From: Bacteroidota bacterium
Lineage (GTDB): Bacteria > Bacteroidota > Bacteroidia > Cytophagales > Cyclobacteriaceae
NCBI GenBank assembly: GCA_947470895.1
Contig: CANIVF010000030.1
Span: 1 to 53,795, forward strand
Length of the DNA stretch: 53,795 nt
Direction of reading: 5' to 3'
Both the position numbers and the translations under genes were made by a program. The notes below the pieces were generated by a model. The model saw nothing but the letters and a program-made list of their open reading frames with translations, did not search any database and was not told the DNA's origin. How positions within the stretch are numbered: the first letter of the stretch is position 1; each line of letters begins with the position of its first letter. Below are positions 1-8,110 of the stretch, piece after piece.

Positions 1-471
1 GTGTGGAAATTGCTCATAGAAAGCATTGAAAAACATCCACATCCCCACAAAACTCACTACGGCAAAAAGGACTGCCGTTCCGGAGTAACTGGAAAAGGTG
101 ATCAGGTCAAAAAAAGCAGCAATACGAACGATAAAGAATGAAGCTGGATCAACATAAAATACAATTTTAGAATAGTATTCATACAGCCCTGTCACATCAC
201 CACCAAAAATCAGGTTCAAACCCTGGGGCGAATCCATAATGGCTTCCCAGATATGGCGACTGCCATGGGTATGATAATTGTACGTGTCGCCTCCGGTATA
301 ATAGAACTGGTAAATAAACCCAATGGCCAACGCCCCGATAATTTTTACCGTTAAAGCAGGGAAGAAATACCTTCGGTTTATTCCATCCGTAACGTAGGGC
401 CTGATCAAATACGCCAGCACGTATATGACGATGAGCAGGAGAGGGGTAACAGCAAGATCGCGAAGCTCCAC
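1..471 (-). CDS. Polytopic inner-membrane protein, N-terminal part only (cut by window edge)
   Basis: An open frame of 157 codons runs leftward off the window edge without a stop. It starts at a GTG at 469-471, because an in-frame TAA lies two codons upstream and no ATG precedes the conserved-looking region. The product starts with a hydrophobic helix (about residues 7-21). A second helix is at about 37-52, a loop with the motif GGDTYNYHTHGS at about 57-68 follows, and more hydrophobic segments come near the truncated end. Acidic and His residues in the first external loop are typical of GT-C type membrane glycosyltransferases, but I do not recognise the family and this is only a resemblance. 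A promoter-like TAACTTCG lies 26 bases upstream on the same strand. Confidence 0.7.
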   Translation of the reverse strand, partial: MELRDLAVTPLLLIVIYVLAYLIRPYVTDGINRRYFFPALTVKIIGALAIGFIYQFYYTGGDTYNYHTHGSRHIWEAIMDSPQGLNLIFGGDVTGLYEYYSKIVFYVDPASFFIVRIAAFFDLITFSSYSGTAVLFAVVSFVGMWMFFNAFYEQFPH

Positions 472-496
472 AAATTATGAAATCATTAACCAGGCA

Positions 497-504
497 CGAA
501 GTTA
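497..504 (-). promoter_or_regulatory. Candidate -7 element (TAnnTTCG variant) of the partial membrane protein gene
   Basis: On the minus strand this reads TAACTTCG, a one-base variant of the Bacteroidota -7 consensus TAnnTTTG, 26 bases before the GTG start at 471. No clear -33 TTTG is seen. The call rests on position and on the same variant appearing before two other genes in the window (2265 and 3079). Confidence 0.35.
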
Positions 505-546
505 ACTATTAATCCAATTTTCTTTTTCCAGCTTCTTCATTCATTA

Positions 547-603
547 GCCTGAAAACAGGCGGCCACAGATTCACAGATTAAACACAAACCGAAAAAATCT
601 GTA
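547..603. repeat. Short intergenic repeats: small hairpin, tandem CACAGATT, and a matching AATCTGT
   Basis: GCCTG at 547-551 and CAGGC at 556-560 form a five-pair stem around AAAA. Two exact tandem copies of CACAGATT lie at 564-571 and 572-579. AATCTGT at 597-603 is complementary to the ACAGATT part, giving a loose inverted pair. No reading frame is supported here. The stretch may be decayed intergenic repeat sequence adjoining the IS remnant to its right. Confidence 0.4.
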
Positions 604-609
604 TAGCTT

Positions 610-656
610 GGTCAGGATGAATTGTTAAACCTGTATAGCTATTTTAGGACTAGACA
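610..656 (-). repeat. 47-bp direct repeat, copy 1; resembles the terminus of an IS3-family element
   Basis: An exact 47-base match to 835-881. Read on the minus strand it starts TGTCTAGTCCTAAAATAGCT, with the 5'-TG expected at an IS3-family end, followed by a short leader-like stretch. The inner GCTATACAG is repeated again at 599-607 on the same strand. The transposase remnant to its right is on the plus strand, so this end is not that remnant's own right end. It more likely comes from a second, opposite or deleted copy. Confidence 0.6.
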
Positions 657-781
657 AACAGCAAGTGGCAACCAGTATTCACAATTATAATACCGTTCGA
701 CCTCATGCCAGCTGTGATTACCTGACTCCAGAGCAGGCTCACTTAAAATCAGTAAAACTTAAAAAAAGATGGAAAAATTAA
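657..781 (+). pseudogene. C-terminal remnant of an IS3-family transposase (rve integrase core)
   Basis: In the frame ending at TAA 779-781 the translation includes the block HNYNTVRPHASCDYLTP followed by EQAH and a basic tail ending KKRWKN. This is the characteristic C-terminus of IS3-family transposases: the YN..RPH..CDYLTP..AH block near the end of the DDE catalytic domain. Only about 40 codons remain. Immediately upstream the sequence switches to the 47-bp repeat, so the rest of the gene, including the DDE residues before this block and the upstream orfA, is missing. The remnant cannot encode an active enzyme. The similarity is strong for such a short stretch. Confidence 0.8.
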
Positions 782-790
782 AAAAACCAA

Positions 791-817
791 GGTGTATAGG
801 TAATTTAGGACTGAACA
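791..817 (+). repeat. Probable right inverted-repeat end of the IS3-family remnant
   Basis: Ten bases after the transposase stop lies GGTGTATAGGTAATTTAGGA followed by CTGAACA. It ends in CA, as IS3 right ends do, and is a diverged copy of the core found in the 47-bp repeats (TGTATAGnTAnTTTAGGACT). Its distance from the stop codon fits an IS3 right end. No target-site duplication can be identified, because the left part of the element is gone. Confidence 0.55.
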
Positions 818-834
818 GCTAGGCTGTATAATTG

Positions 835-881
835 GGTCAGGATGAATTGTTAAACCTGTATAGCTATTTTAGGACTAGACA
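835..881 (-). repeat. 47-bp direct repeat, copy 2; IS3-like end
   Basis: Exact duplicate of 610-656, in the same orientation, 225 bases further right. It lies just outside the presumed right end of the transposase remnant. The two copies therefore bracket the remnant, as would result from nested insertion of related elements or from recombination between element ends. Confidence 0.6.
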
Positions 882-900
882 TAGGCCGGTCATCCTTCGT

Positions 901-960
901 ACCAAAGCCGGGGTAAAGCCGGGGTCTACCCGGGATAAAGCCGAGGATAAGCCGTGGGTA
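901..960. repeat. G/C-rich degenerate microrepeat (about four units of AAGCCGnGG)
   Basis: Two perfect adjacent copies of AAAGCCGGGGT lie at 904-914 and 915-925. Degenerate copies follow at about 937-947 (AAGCCGAGG) and 948-960 (AAGCCGTGGG), with an interrupting CTACCCGGGA. The stretch is clearly richer in G and C than its surroundings. Reading frames crossing it look random and no protein is supported. It fills most of the space between the IS remnant and the next gene. Confidence 0.55.
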
Positions 961-1024
961 GTGCGGGAAATAGCGCTACGTCTTGCCTGGGTGCCTTTGT
1001 GCAGAAAACTGTAACAAATAAAAA

Positions 1025-2251
1025 TCAATCTCCCTTCTCCAGGTTCCTCAGCCTTTTCTTGGCATCCTTAAAGGCTTCATCTTTTCGATTGGATTTCTTT
1101 TTCACTTCTTTAAAGTATCGCTTCGCCTCAGCTTTGTTTCCCATCTTTCCATTGATTTCGCCAAGCGAGATTAAAGAAAATAAGTAGTACCCTGATTCGG
1201 TCGCGCCTATTTGCTCCGAATACTTAACCGCTAACAAATAGTATTTTTTTGCATCCTCCTGTTTACGCTGCGATTCGTAAAACTGACCGAGAAAAAAAGC
1301 AGCATATCGGCCACTGGTAGCCTCATATCCTACATAGCCACTATCTATCCTTTCCAGAATTCTTTTTGACTGGCGCTCCATTTCCGGATACATGCCCCGC
1401 GCATATAACATCCTGGCATAATAACGTTGGAAGTAAGGATTATCCGGATAGGTAGTAAAGAGGTATTCAGAAAGTTGAAAAGCCCTGACCTGATCATTCT
1501 CGTAGCTATTTAAAATGCGCATGAGCCATACCATCGCTTCCGTGCGTGTGTAAAATGCGTTATATGAAACTTCCTTAAGCATTTTTAACCCCAACTGCTT
1601 ATCGCCTTTGCGAAAGAACCACATGATGGGTTTAAGCGAAGGATAGTTTTCTGGCACCCACACCGAAAAATAATTATACAGTGCATCACCAAATAATAAC
1701 TCAGGACTCAGATTCTCTTTCTCCCTGCAAATTTCCATGTAGTTAAGAGCAGCCTTTCCTTCCACTGCTGATTTAGTCCAATTTTTCCTTTCCTCATCCG
1801 AGTAAAGTCGTCCTTTAAAACCATGAGCAGCAGCCAGAAAAAAAGCACCTTCAATCTTATATTCAGGATACTCTTCGAATAAATTCTTTGCTACAACAAT
1901 CGTACTATCCATGTAAGCCAAAAAACGATCATCATATTTGGTTTCCTTGGTATTGGGCATGATTTTCCACCACTCACTTAAGCCCAAAAGAAAATAAGGC
2001 AGCGGATGCCACTGATACTTTTGCTTAAACCAGCGGAACTGACGCTCGGCCACTTCAAACTTAAAATTATACAAATCGCTCAGCGCCTGACTGATTTCAA
2101 TTTGCATCGTTACGTTATTAATCAAAATGATGGTGGTGTCCTTTTTTACCTTCTTCGACTGGGCCGAAGCAGCACTCCATGAACAAAAAATCACCACACA
2201 GGCGAGCAGAACATTTAAACTCAAGAATCGTTTTCTCATTCTAAATTTCAA
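1025..2251 (-). CDS. Secreted tetratricopeptide-repeat (TPR) protein
   Basis: 408 residues. The N-terminus is a signal peptide: basic start, hydrophobic core at about residues 10-22, Ala-rich exit ending near AASAQ at 31. The mature part is entirely helical. It has alternating helix pairs with TPR-type spacing, notably around residues 50-75 (AERQFRWFKQKY), 255-300, 315-345 (YAAFFLGQFYESQRKQEDAKKYY) and 365-395 (SLGEINGKMGNKAEAKRYF). There is no catalytic motif. A periplasmic or outer-membrane-associated scaffold is the likely role. A second ATG five codons in could also serve as start. It is divergent from the small membrane-protein gene at 2292, with only 40 bases between starts. The specific family is not recognised. 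Confidence 0.85.
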   Translation of the reverse strand: MKFRMRKRFLSLNVLLACVVIFCSWSAASAQSKKVKKDTTIILINNVTMQIEISQALSDLYNFKFEVAERQFRWFKQKYQWHPLPYFLLGLSEWWKIMPNTKETKYDDRFLAYMDSTIVVAKNLFEEYPEYKIEGAFFLAAAHGFKGRLYSDEERKNWTKSAVEGKAALNYMEICREKENLSPELLFGDALYNYFSVWVPENYPSLKPIMWFFRKGDKQLGLKMLKEVSYNAFYTRTEAMVWLMRILNSYENDQVRAFQLSEYLFTTYPDNPYFQRYYARMLYARGMYPEMERQSKRILERIDSGYVGYEATSGRYAAFFLGQFYESQRKQEDAKKYYLLAVKYSEQIGATESGYYLFSLISLGEINGKMGNKAEAKRYFKEVKKKSNRKDEAFKDAKKRLRNLEKGD

Positions 2252-2264
2252 ATAAACAAAAACT

Positions 2265-2272
2265 TACCTTCG
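2265..2272 (+). promoter_or_regulatory. Candidate -7 element (TAnnTTCG variant)
   Basis: TACCTTCG ends 19 bases before the ATG at 2292, the spacing seen for other TAnnTTTG-type elements in this window. It lies in the short divergent spacer between two genes. No good -33 TTTG is visible. Confidence 0.35.
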
Positions 2273-2291
2273 CCTCTTCAATAAAACAAAC

Positions 2292-2924
2292 ATGCAACAC
2301 GAAAAGGAACAAAGTTCGCTCTTTGCTGCTGATAAGAAACTGACATTCATCATTCTTTGTTTACTTTCTATTCTATTATTATTCGTTAAGAAATCCTTTA
2401 TAGAAAACGAAACAGCAGCTTTCGAGTTTCTGCAGGACCGACCCGAAGGTGCCATTTTACAGATGATCAGCGCACTTCAGTTCTTTTCCATACCCTTTAT
2501 TTACCTGTGGAAATTTACAGTGATCGGATTTGTGCTTTGGGTGGGTTGCTTCATGTTTGGTTTCCGGATCACCTTCAGCCAGTGCTGGAGCGTGGTGATG
2601 GCCGCTGAGTTTGTTTTTCTAATCCCTGAAGTATTAAAAATAGGATGGTTCCTGTTTTTCCAGACTGATCCAACATTACCCGAAATCAGGGCGTTCTACC
2701 CATTCTCGTTGATGAATTTCTTCGACTACACGGATGTATCCAAGCGCTATGCCTATCCACTAAGGGCAATTAGTGTTTTTGAGATTTTTTATATTCTGAT
2801 TATGGTCAACGGAGTCCATTTTTATGCAAAAAGGGAGAAAAAAGCTGCCTGGTGGATTGTCTCAACCTCCTACATATTGATCTTTATTTTGTGGCTTATT
2901 TTCTATGTAATCGTCTATAAGTAG
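2292..2924 (+). CDS. Small polytopic membrane protein of unknown function
   Basis: 210 residues. After a short charged N-terminus (about 1-16) there are about five hydrophobic helices: roughly residues 17-34, 60-85, 95-115, 150-170 and 180-208. Aromatic residues are abundant and there is no enzyme motif. The five-helix layout with a cytosolic N-terminus recalls Yip1-type proteins, but the match is weak and I would not transfer a function. It stands alone: divergent from the TPR gene, and followed by 185 bases before the next gene in which I see no convincing terminator or RNA gene. Confidence 0.75.
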   Translation: MQHEKEQSSLFAADKKLTFIILCLLSILLLFVKKSFIENETAAFEFLQDRPEGAILQMISALQFFSIPFIYLWKFTVIGFVLWVGCFMFGFRITFSQCWSVVMAAEFVFLIPEVLKIGWFLFFQTDPTLPEIRAFYPFSLMNFFDYTDVSKRYAYPLRAISVFEIFYILIMVNGVHFYAKREKKAAWWIVSTSYILIFILWLIFYVIVYK

Positions 2925-3078
2925 CCTTGATAAAAGTAAGCAGTAGGCAAAAGGGCAGCAGGAAGTCAATTCGTTTCAACTTTTCCATTTAAAAATACAT
3001 CACAAGGCTATTGGCTTTTTAAATTTTACGGCTATCAATTGCCTGTAGCCAACGTATACGGATGGACTAAATTTTCCC

Positions 3079-3086
3079 TATTTTCG
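3079..3086 (+). promoter_or_regulatory. Candidate -7 element (TAnnTTCG variant) of the DUF2723 gene
   Basis: TATTTTCG lies 24 bases before the ATG at 3110. It is one base off the TAnnTTTG consensus and carries the same C as the elements at 2265 and 497. Confidence 0.35.
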
Positions 3087-3109
3087 CCCCTTAAATTCAA
3101 AGAAAAAAC

Positions 3110-6061
3110 ATGAATTTTCAGAAATCGAACAACATCACCGGATGGTTAGTATTCGCATTAGCCCTGATCACCTACTGGCTTACTATGGAGGAAACAGCAA
3201 GCTATTGGGATTGTGGAGAATTCATCGCGGTTTCTTATAAACTTCAGGTTCCTCACCCCCCAGGCGCCCCTCTTTTTCTATTAATGGGTCGGGTTTTCTC
3301 CTTCCTTGCCATGGGTGATGTTACCAAAGTAGCTTATTGGATCAACTTCATGAGCGTGCTGGCCAGCGCGTTTACTATACTTTTCCTTTTCTGGTCAATC
3401 ACTTTGTTTGGCCGCAAAATGATGGGCCTTGCCAAAGATTCAGAGATAACCTCCGACCAAACCTGGGTGCTCATGGGTGCCGGATTGGTTGGTGCTCTCG
3501 CCTATACCTTCTCCGATTCGTTCTGGTTTTCTGCCGTGGAGGCAGAAGTGTATGCGATGTCTTCCTTCTTCACCGCGTTTGTCGTTTGGGGGATTTTGAA
3601 ATGGGATGTGATTGAAGACGAAAGCAAAGCCAATCGCTGGATACTGCTGATGTTTTATATGATGGGCCTCTCCATCGGAGTGCACTTACTCAACCTGGTC
3701 ACCTTGCCTGCTTTGGGATTGATTTATTATTTCAAAAAATTCAAACCGAGTACCTGGGGCATCATCGCTACGCTTGGAATTAGCGGAGCTCTGGTGTTAT
3801 TCATCAATGATTTTATTGTTCCGGGTCTTCCTACCATTGCCGGTTATTTCGAAGTGTTTTTTGTAAATACGCTAGGCTTTTTCTTTGGATCAGGTGCCTT
3901 GGTTTTTTTCCTCATGTTGATAGCCGCATTGGTGTATGGAATCTATTACACGCAAAAGAACAACAAGCCTGTTTGGAACACTTTCATTCTGGCAACTACC
4001 TTCATCTTAATCGGATACTCTTCTTACACGATGGTGATCATCCGCTCCAATTATGATACCCTCATCAATGAAAATGCACCAAAAGATGTCATGAGTTTTA
4101 TCCGCTATCTGAAGCGTGAGCAATATGGTAGTCGTCCTCTTCTATTCGGGCAATACTTTACTGCACGTCCAATTGACGTAGAGTATGGCGCAGCCGAATA
4201 CACCAAAGGAAAAGACAAATACGAAATCTCATCACGCAAGTTCAGCTATGTATTTGAGCCCGGTCAGGAAACCATTTTACCTCGTGTTTGGAACTCCGAT
4301 CATAAAGAAACTTACATGAACATGTTAGGCCTTGCTGAGGGTGAAAAGCCAACATTTGGTCAGAATCTATACTTCATGTTCAAGCATCAGATCGGCACCA
4401 TGTACATGCGCTACTTCATGTGGAATTTTGCAGGAAGAGAAAGTGATGAACAGGGTGCTGACTGGCTTAGCCCAGTGGGTGCCAATAAAAAAGTGCCTGA
4501 TGTCATCGCTGATAATAAGGGCAGAAATAATTTCTTCATGATTCCTTTTGTGTTAGGATTGATCGGCATGTTCTATCACTTCATAAAGGATACTAAAAAC
4601 TTTTCGGTGGTTGCCCTACTCTTCGTAATGCTGGGCGTGGCAATCGTAGTGTATTTGAACTCGCCTCCTACAGAACCAAGAGAACGAGACTACATCTATG
4701 CCGGATCATACTATGCATTTGCTTTCTGGATTGGCCTTGCCATCATCGGAATAGCCGAGGTATTGAAAGGATTTTTAAAGCAAGGTAAAATTGCGGCCAT
4801 CGCGGCATCCTTGATTGGATTAAGCGCCCCCGCTATTATGGCTGCGCAAGGATGGGATGATCATAATCGTTCCAACCGCTTCTTTTCAGTAGACTCAGCA
4901 GCTAACTATCTTAATTCTTGTGCAGAAAATGCCGTGATTTATACTGGCGGGGATAATGACACGTTCCCTCTTTGGTATGCACAAGAAGTAGAAGGCATTC
5001 GTACCGACATGCGTGCAGTGGTACTAAGTTACTACAACACGGACTGGTACATTGAGCAAACCAGGCTTAAGGCTTATAAATCCGAGCCTATCCCTTATAC
5101 CCTTACAGCCAAACAATACAAGCAAGGTGGACTTAATGATTATCTTCCATTTGCTGATTTGAAAATAAAAAGTCTGGATGCAAAACAGTTCATCGACCTG
5201 TTATCAAAAGACTATGCGCAATTGCGCGATGGTGATAGAAATATTGTTCCCAGTAAAGTATTTACACTTGCTATTAACAAAGAAGACCTGAAGGCTCGCG
5301 GAGTAATACCTCCTCAATTTGATAGCCTTGTTGTTGGTCAAATGGAAATCAAGTTGCTGCGTGGGTCATTGGAGAAAAAAGACCTTGCCCTTCTTGACTT
5401 CCTTGTTACCAACAATTGGGAACGTCCTATTTATCTCAATAACACTTCACTATCACAAATCAATATTGATTTGAGCCCTTATGCCGTTCAGGAAGGAAAC
5501 GCATACCGGATTTTACCTGTTCGCAACCCGCGCAAAGACCGTGAGCGCCTGGTGAACACCGAAGTGAGTTACGATAACATCATCAACAAGTTCAAATATT
5601 CTGGTTTGGACGATGAGAAACTATATTTCAATGAAGATTATCGTGGGTTCGTATTAAACCATAGAAGTTCATTGAATGACCTTGCTCAGGCATTGATTGA
5701 TGAAGGCCAAATGGAAAAGGCAAACAAGGTGTTGGAGTTCTCTCTTTCTAAAATGCCCGATCGTGTGATCCCCTATGATATCACCGCCCCTACTTTGGTT
5801 GACTTGTTATTCCAGGTGGGTCAGAAAGAAAAAGCCATCGAGATCGCTAAACTGATTGGCGACCGTGCCGATGAAATGGCTACTTATTTAATTGAAGAGA
5901 ATTATGGAATGAATACTGAATTAAGAAGAAATGCATTCATTCTAAATTCATTGCAGCAAACCCTGTATGTGAATGGCGAAATGGAACTGGGTAAGAAATA
6001 TGAAGACGCATTGAATAAGCACCTGGCCAGCTTGCGGGTTTATCAGGAAGGCAACTTCTAA
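3110..6061 (+). CDS. DUF2723 / TMEM260-like polytopic membrane protein (putative GT-C glycosyltransferase)
   Basis: 983 residues. The N-terminal half carries about a dozen hydrophobic helices. The first external loop has WDCGEF at 33-38 followed by HPPGAP at 49-54, the signature of the DUF2723 family. Human TMEM260, a member of this family, is a protein O-mannosyltransferase, and the fold is GT-C. Acidic residues in that loop are the likely catalytic or substrate-binding positions. The C-terminal half (about 590-983) is soluble and extracytoplasmic, and ends in TPR-like helices (about 850-975). A mannosyl or glycosyl transfer role in the envelope is an inference by family. The GDP-mannose gene manC lies at 8842. 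Its stop sits 3 bases from the convergent methyltransferase stop, with no terminator between. Confidence 0.85.
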   Translation: MNFQKSNNITGWLVFALALITYWLTMEETASYWDCGEFIAVSYKLQVPHPPGAPLFLLMGRVFSFLAMGDVTKVAYWINFMSVLASAFTILFLFWSITLFGRKMMGLAKDSEITSDQTWVLMGAGLVGALAYTFSDSFWFSAVEAEVYAMSSFFTAFVVWGILKWDVIEDESKANRWILLMFYMMGLSIGVHLLNLVTLPALGLIYYFKKFKPSTWGIIATLGISGALVLFINDFIVPGLPTIAGYFEVFFVNTLGFFFGSGALVFFLMLIAALVYGIYYTQKNNKPVWNTFILATTFILIGYSSYTMVIIRSNYDTLINENAPKDVMSFIRYLKREQYGSRPLLFGQYFTARPIDVEYGAAEYTKGKDKYEISSRKFSYVFEPGQETILPRVWNSDHKETYMNMLGLAEGEKPTFGQNLYFMFKHQIGTMYMRYFMWNFAGRESDEQGADWLSPVGANKKVPDVIADNKGRNNFFMIPFVLGLIGMFYHFIKDTKNFSVVALLFVMLGVAIVVYLNSPPTEPRERDYIYAGSYYAFAFWIGLAIIGIAEVLKGFLKQGKIAAIAASLIGLSAPAIMAAQGWDDHNRSNRFFSVDSAANYLNSCAENAVIYTGGDNDTFPLWYAQEVEGIRTDMRAVVLSYYNTDWYIEQTRLKAYKSEPIPYTLTAKQYKQGGLNDYLPFADLKIKSLDAKQFIDLLSKDYAQLRDGDRNIVPSKVFTLAINKEDLKARGVIPPQFDSLVVGQMEIKLLRGSLEKKDLALLDFLVTNNWERPIYLNNTSLSQINIDLSPYAVQEGNAYRILPVRNPRKDRERLVNTEVSYDNIINKFKYSGLDDEKLYFNEDYRGFVLNHRSSLNDLAQALIDEGQMEKANKVLEFSLSKMPDRVIPYDITAPTLVDLLFQVGQKEKAIEIAKLIGDRADEMATYLIEENYGMNTELRRNAFILNSLQQTLYVNGEMELGKKYEDALNKHLASLRVYQEGNF

Positions 6062-6064
6062 AAA

Positions 6065-6841
6065 TTATTTCTGAACGATCAGAAACAAATCCAATGAGTG
6101 GGGAGCATCCTCGGTGAGAATATAATCTTCCTGAGTGATGCTCATCACTAACTGATCATCACTTCCCTTCAGTTTATTTCGATTGAGCCGATTCATAAAC
6201 TCATAAGGAATTCTCAAGATCGAAGCTGGAAGTTTATGCTGAAGATTGAATACATCCCAGCGCATCAGTTTATCAACCGACTTCTTATTCAGCGCATAAT
6301 ATTCCATCACTTTAGCATTGCCAGCAATTCCATGCATGGTAACGTGGCCGAAAAAGGTTTTAGCCAGATTGGTTAATTCCTGTGCCGTATACTCGCGAAT
6401 GTGCCAGGGGTTGCGCGATAAAGAGTATGGTCGATTAGGCGTTGTGAGGATAGCTATTCCTCCGGGCTTTAGCACCCGGTGTATTTCCTTCAAAAAAAGA
6501 CGATCGTCCTGAATGTGCTCAATCACCTGAAAGCTTACCACCGAATCAAAACTATGATCAGCGAAAGCGGAAAGAGGCGGAATGTTGCCACTTAAAAATC
6601 TGGAATATGGATATTTCTGTCGAAGTTTATCAATTACGGGAGCAATCTTATCAATTGCCGTATAAGAAGTAATTGCTGGCAATACCGAGTCTATTCCACG
6701 TCCTTCACCGCATCCTACTTCCAATAACTCGCCTTTTATATACTTAGGAGCCAGAATATAAGGACGTAGCAGTCTTTGGTGAATCGGATTATCAGAAGGA
6801 ATCGATTCTGAAGTAATTTCGGTGGTGTATACAGATGCCAT
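6065..6841 (-). CDS. SAM-dependent class I methyltransferase
   Basis: 258 residues from the ATG at 6841. SAM-binding motif I is LEVGCGEGRG at about 40-49. An acidic residue ends the next strand (AIDK at about 61-64), FDSVVSFQVIEHI sits at about 98-110, and a post-II motif LKPGGIAILTTPNRP lies at about 126-140. This is a Methyltransf_11/25-type domain, with a C-terminal extension of about 100 residues. The substrate is unknown. The frame is open for 11 more codons upstream, but that part is hydrophobic and poorly placed and contains the promoter element at 6861-6868, so the shorter start is preferred. Confidence 0.85.
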   Translation of the reverse strand: MASVYTTEITSESIPSDNPIHQRLLRPYILAPKYIKGELLEVGCGEGRGIDSVLPAITSYTAIDKIAPVIDKLRQKYPYSRFLSGNIPPLSAFADHSFDSVVSFQVIEHIQDDRLFLKEIHRVLKPGGIAILTTPNRPYSLSRNPWHIREYTAQELTNLAKTFFGHVTMHGIAGNAKVMEYYALNKKSVDKLMRWDVFNLQHKLPASILRIPYEFMNRLNRNKLKGSDDQLVMSITQEDYILTEDAPHSLDLFLIVQK

Positions 6842-6860
6842 CGTGAAAAAAATTATCAAG

Positions 6861-6868
6861 CAAAAATA
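6861..6868 (-). promoter_or_regulatory. Candidate -7 promoter element TATTTTTG
   Basis: On the minus strand this is a perfect TAnnTTTG, ending 19 bases before the preferred methyltransferase ATG (6841). If used, it excludes the longer alternative start. The -33 region has only a weak T-rich match. Confidence 0.45.
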
Positions 6869-6917
6869 ACTCAATTGGTTAGATTTAACGTTGTAAATTT
6901 ATGTTGTTGAAATCGTT

Positions 6918-8075
6918 ATGAGACACATTCTTATTCTCTGTCTGATTATAGGGCCAGTTCAGGCGCTTTTTGCGCAAGCGCTTACCAGCATAAATTTTCG
7001 TGATCTATACAATCCTGATGGTGAAGTTTCAATCATGCTTCATCCGGTAAGAACTGCTAAAAACCTGGAGGTCTATTATCAGATTCAAACCAATCCTTTG
7101 CCCCTTGAAAAATATGACATCAGCTGGGAGAAGAGAGATTCATTTACGCAGCGCAATGGAACTATATTGAATAATCCAGACACCATCGTTTCCGAAAAAG
7201 TGAAAAAAGGAGTGTGGATTTTTGATCTTCCTGCCAAGCCTTGGTTGCTGGTAGTAAAAGTGACCAACAAGGAAACACAAAAAAGCTGGCTCCACTTTAA
7301 AAAAATTGAAGAAAACTATCCGGTAAGCGGTTGGATAGAACAAAATAACGAACGAGTAGCCCGAAGGTATCTCACTATAAATCAAGCTTACGCGGTGAGT
7401 GGAAGTGACAACAGGCCATTTCATGTTTCTTATTTCCATGAAGATTTTCCCGCGGCTTATCCTCCATTTGCCGAAAATGAAAGTAAGGCCGATCGGTTTA
7501 TGTTTCATGACTCTACCTTTCAGGTTAACCCGGGATCATCCTTCTCATTGCCAACAACAGGACTTTATCTTTTTCAAAAAGACACCAATGTTGCGGAGGG
7601 ATTCTCGGTAAGAGGAGTAAACAAGGTTTATCCCCGATTTTCTAAAATTGAAGATCTTATTAAACCATTGATTTTTATTTGCACACAAGAAGAATTCACA
7701 GAACTACAAAACTCGAAAGGCGATAAAGCCAAATTCGATAAAGTGATTCTCGATATCACCAAAGACAAAGACCGTGCATCTGGCTTCATGAAGAGCTATT
7801 TCAGAAGAGTGGAACTCGCCAACTTATATTTTAGCTCGTATAAAGAAGGATGGAAAACTGATCGTGGTATGATCTACCTTGTTTTCGGATTGCCCGATGA
7901 AGTGAGTGTGAACGATGGGAACGAAACGTGGTATTATTCAACCACAAGATCACGGTTCACATTCGTAAAAAGCGGCAGTGTTTATGATCCTGAAAATCAT
8001 GTTTTGCTAAGGGATAAACGCTTTATTGAACCATGGTTTAGCACCATCGACCTGTGGAGAAAAAGCAGGTTCTGA
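6918..8075 (+). CDS. GWxTD domain-containing secreted protein
   Basis: 385 residues with a signal peptide (hydrophobic core about 4-17, exit near LFAQ at 20). The mature N-terminal region is beta-rich (about 25-240). The C-terminal region carries the defining motif GWKTDRGMIYLVFGLPDEV at about 311-329, followed by WYYSTTRSRFTF near 336-347. GWxTD proteins are widespread in Bacteroidota and related phyla and have no settled function. Length and architecture (beta domain, helix, GWxTD at the C-terminus) are normal. It starts 76 bases from the divergent methyltransferase start and reads into rlmB after a 35-base gap that holds a separate promoter element. Confidence 0.88.
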   Translation: MRHILILCLIIGPVQALFAQALTSINFRDLYNPDGEVSIMLHPVRTAKNLEVYYQIQTNPLPLEKYDISWEKRDSFTQRNGTILNNPDTIVSEKVKKGVWIFDLPAKPWLLVVKVTNKETQKSWLHFKKIEENYPVSGWIEQNNERVARRYLTINQAYAVSGSDNRPFHVSYFHEDFPAAYPPFAENESKADRFMFHDSTFQVNPGSSFSLPTTGLYLFQKDTNVAEGFSVRGVNKVYPRFSKIEDLIKPLIFICTQEEFTELQNSKGDKAKFDKVILDITKDKDRASGFMKSYFRRVELANLYFSSYKEGWKTDRGMIYLVFGLPDEVSVNDGNETWYYSTTRSRFTFVKSGSVYDPENHVLLRDKRFIEPWFSTIDLWRKSRF

Positions 8076-8094
8076 TTTAACGCTCTTCTTTCCT

Positions 8095-8102
8095 TACTTT
8101 TG
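8095..8102 (+). promoter_or_regulatory. Candidate -7 promoter element TACTTTTG
   Basis: Perfect TAnnTTTG eight bases before the rlmB ATG at 8111. A TTTA at 8076-8079 is a poor -33 candidate. The short distance implies a very short or leaderless transcript. Confidence 0.45.
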
Positions 8103-8110
8103 TAAAAATC

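Noticed and set aside
599..881. CRISPR array or attachment site
   Set aside because: Only two exact repeats of 47 bp, 178 bases apart, with a transposase fragment between them; no cas or integrase gene.
832..1187. Plus-strand reading frames across the microrepeat and into the TPR gene
   Set aside because: Low-complexity translation driven by the repeat, antisense to the well-supported TPR gene, with no family signal.
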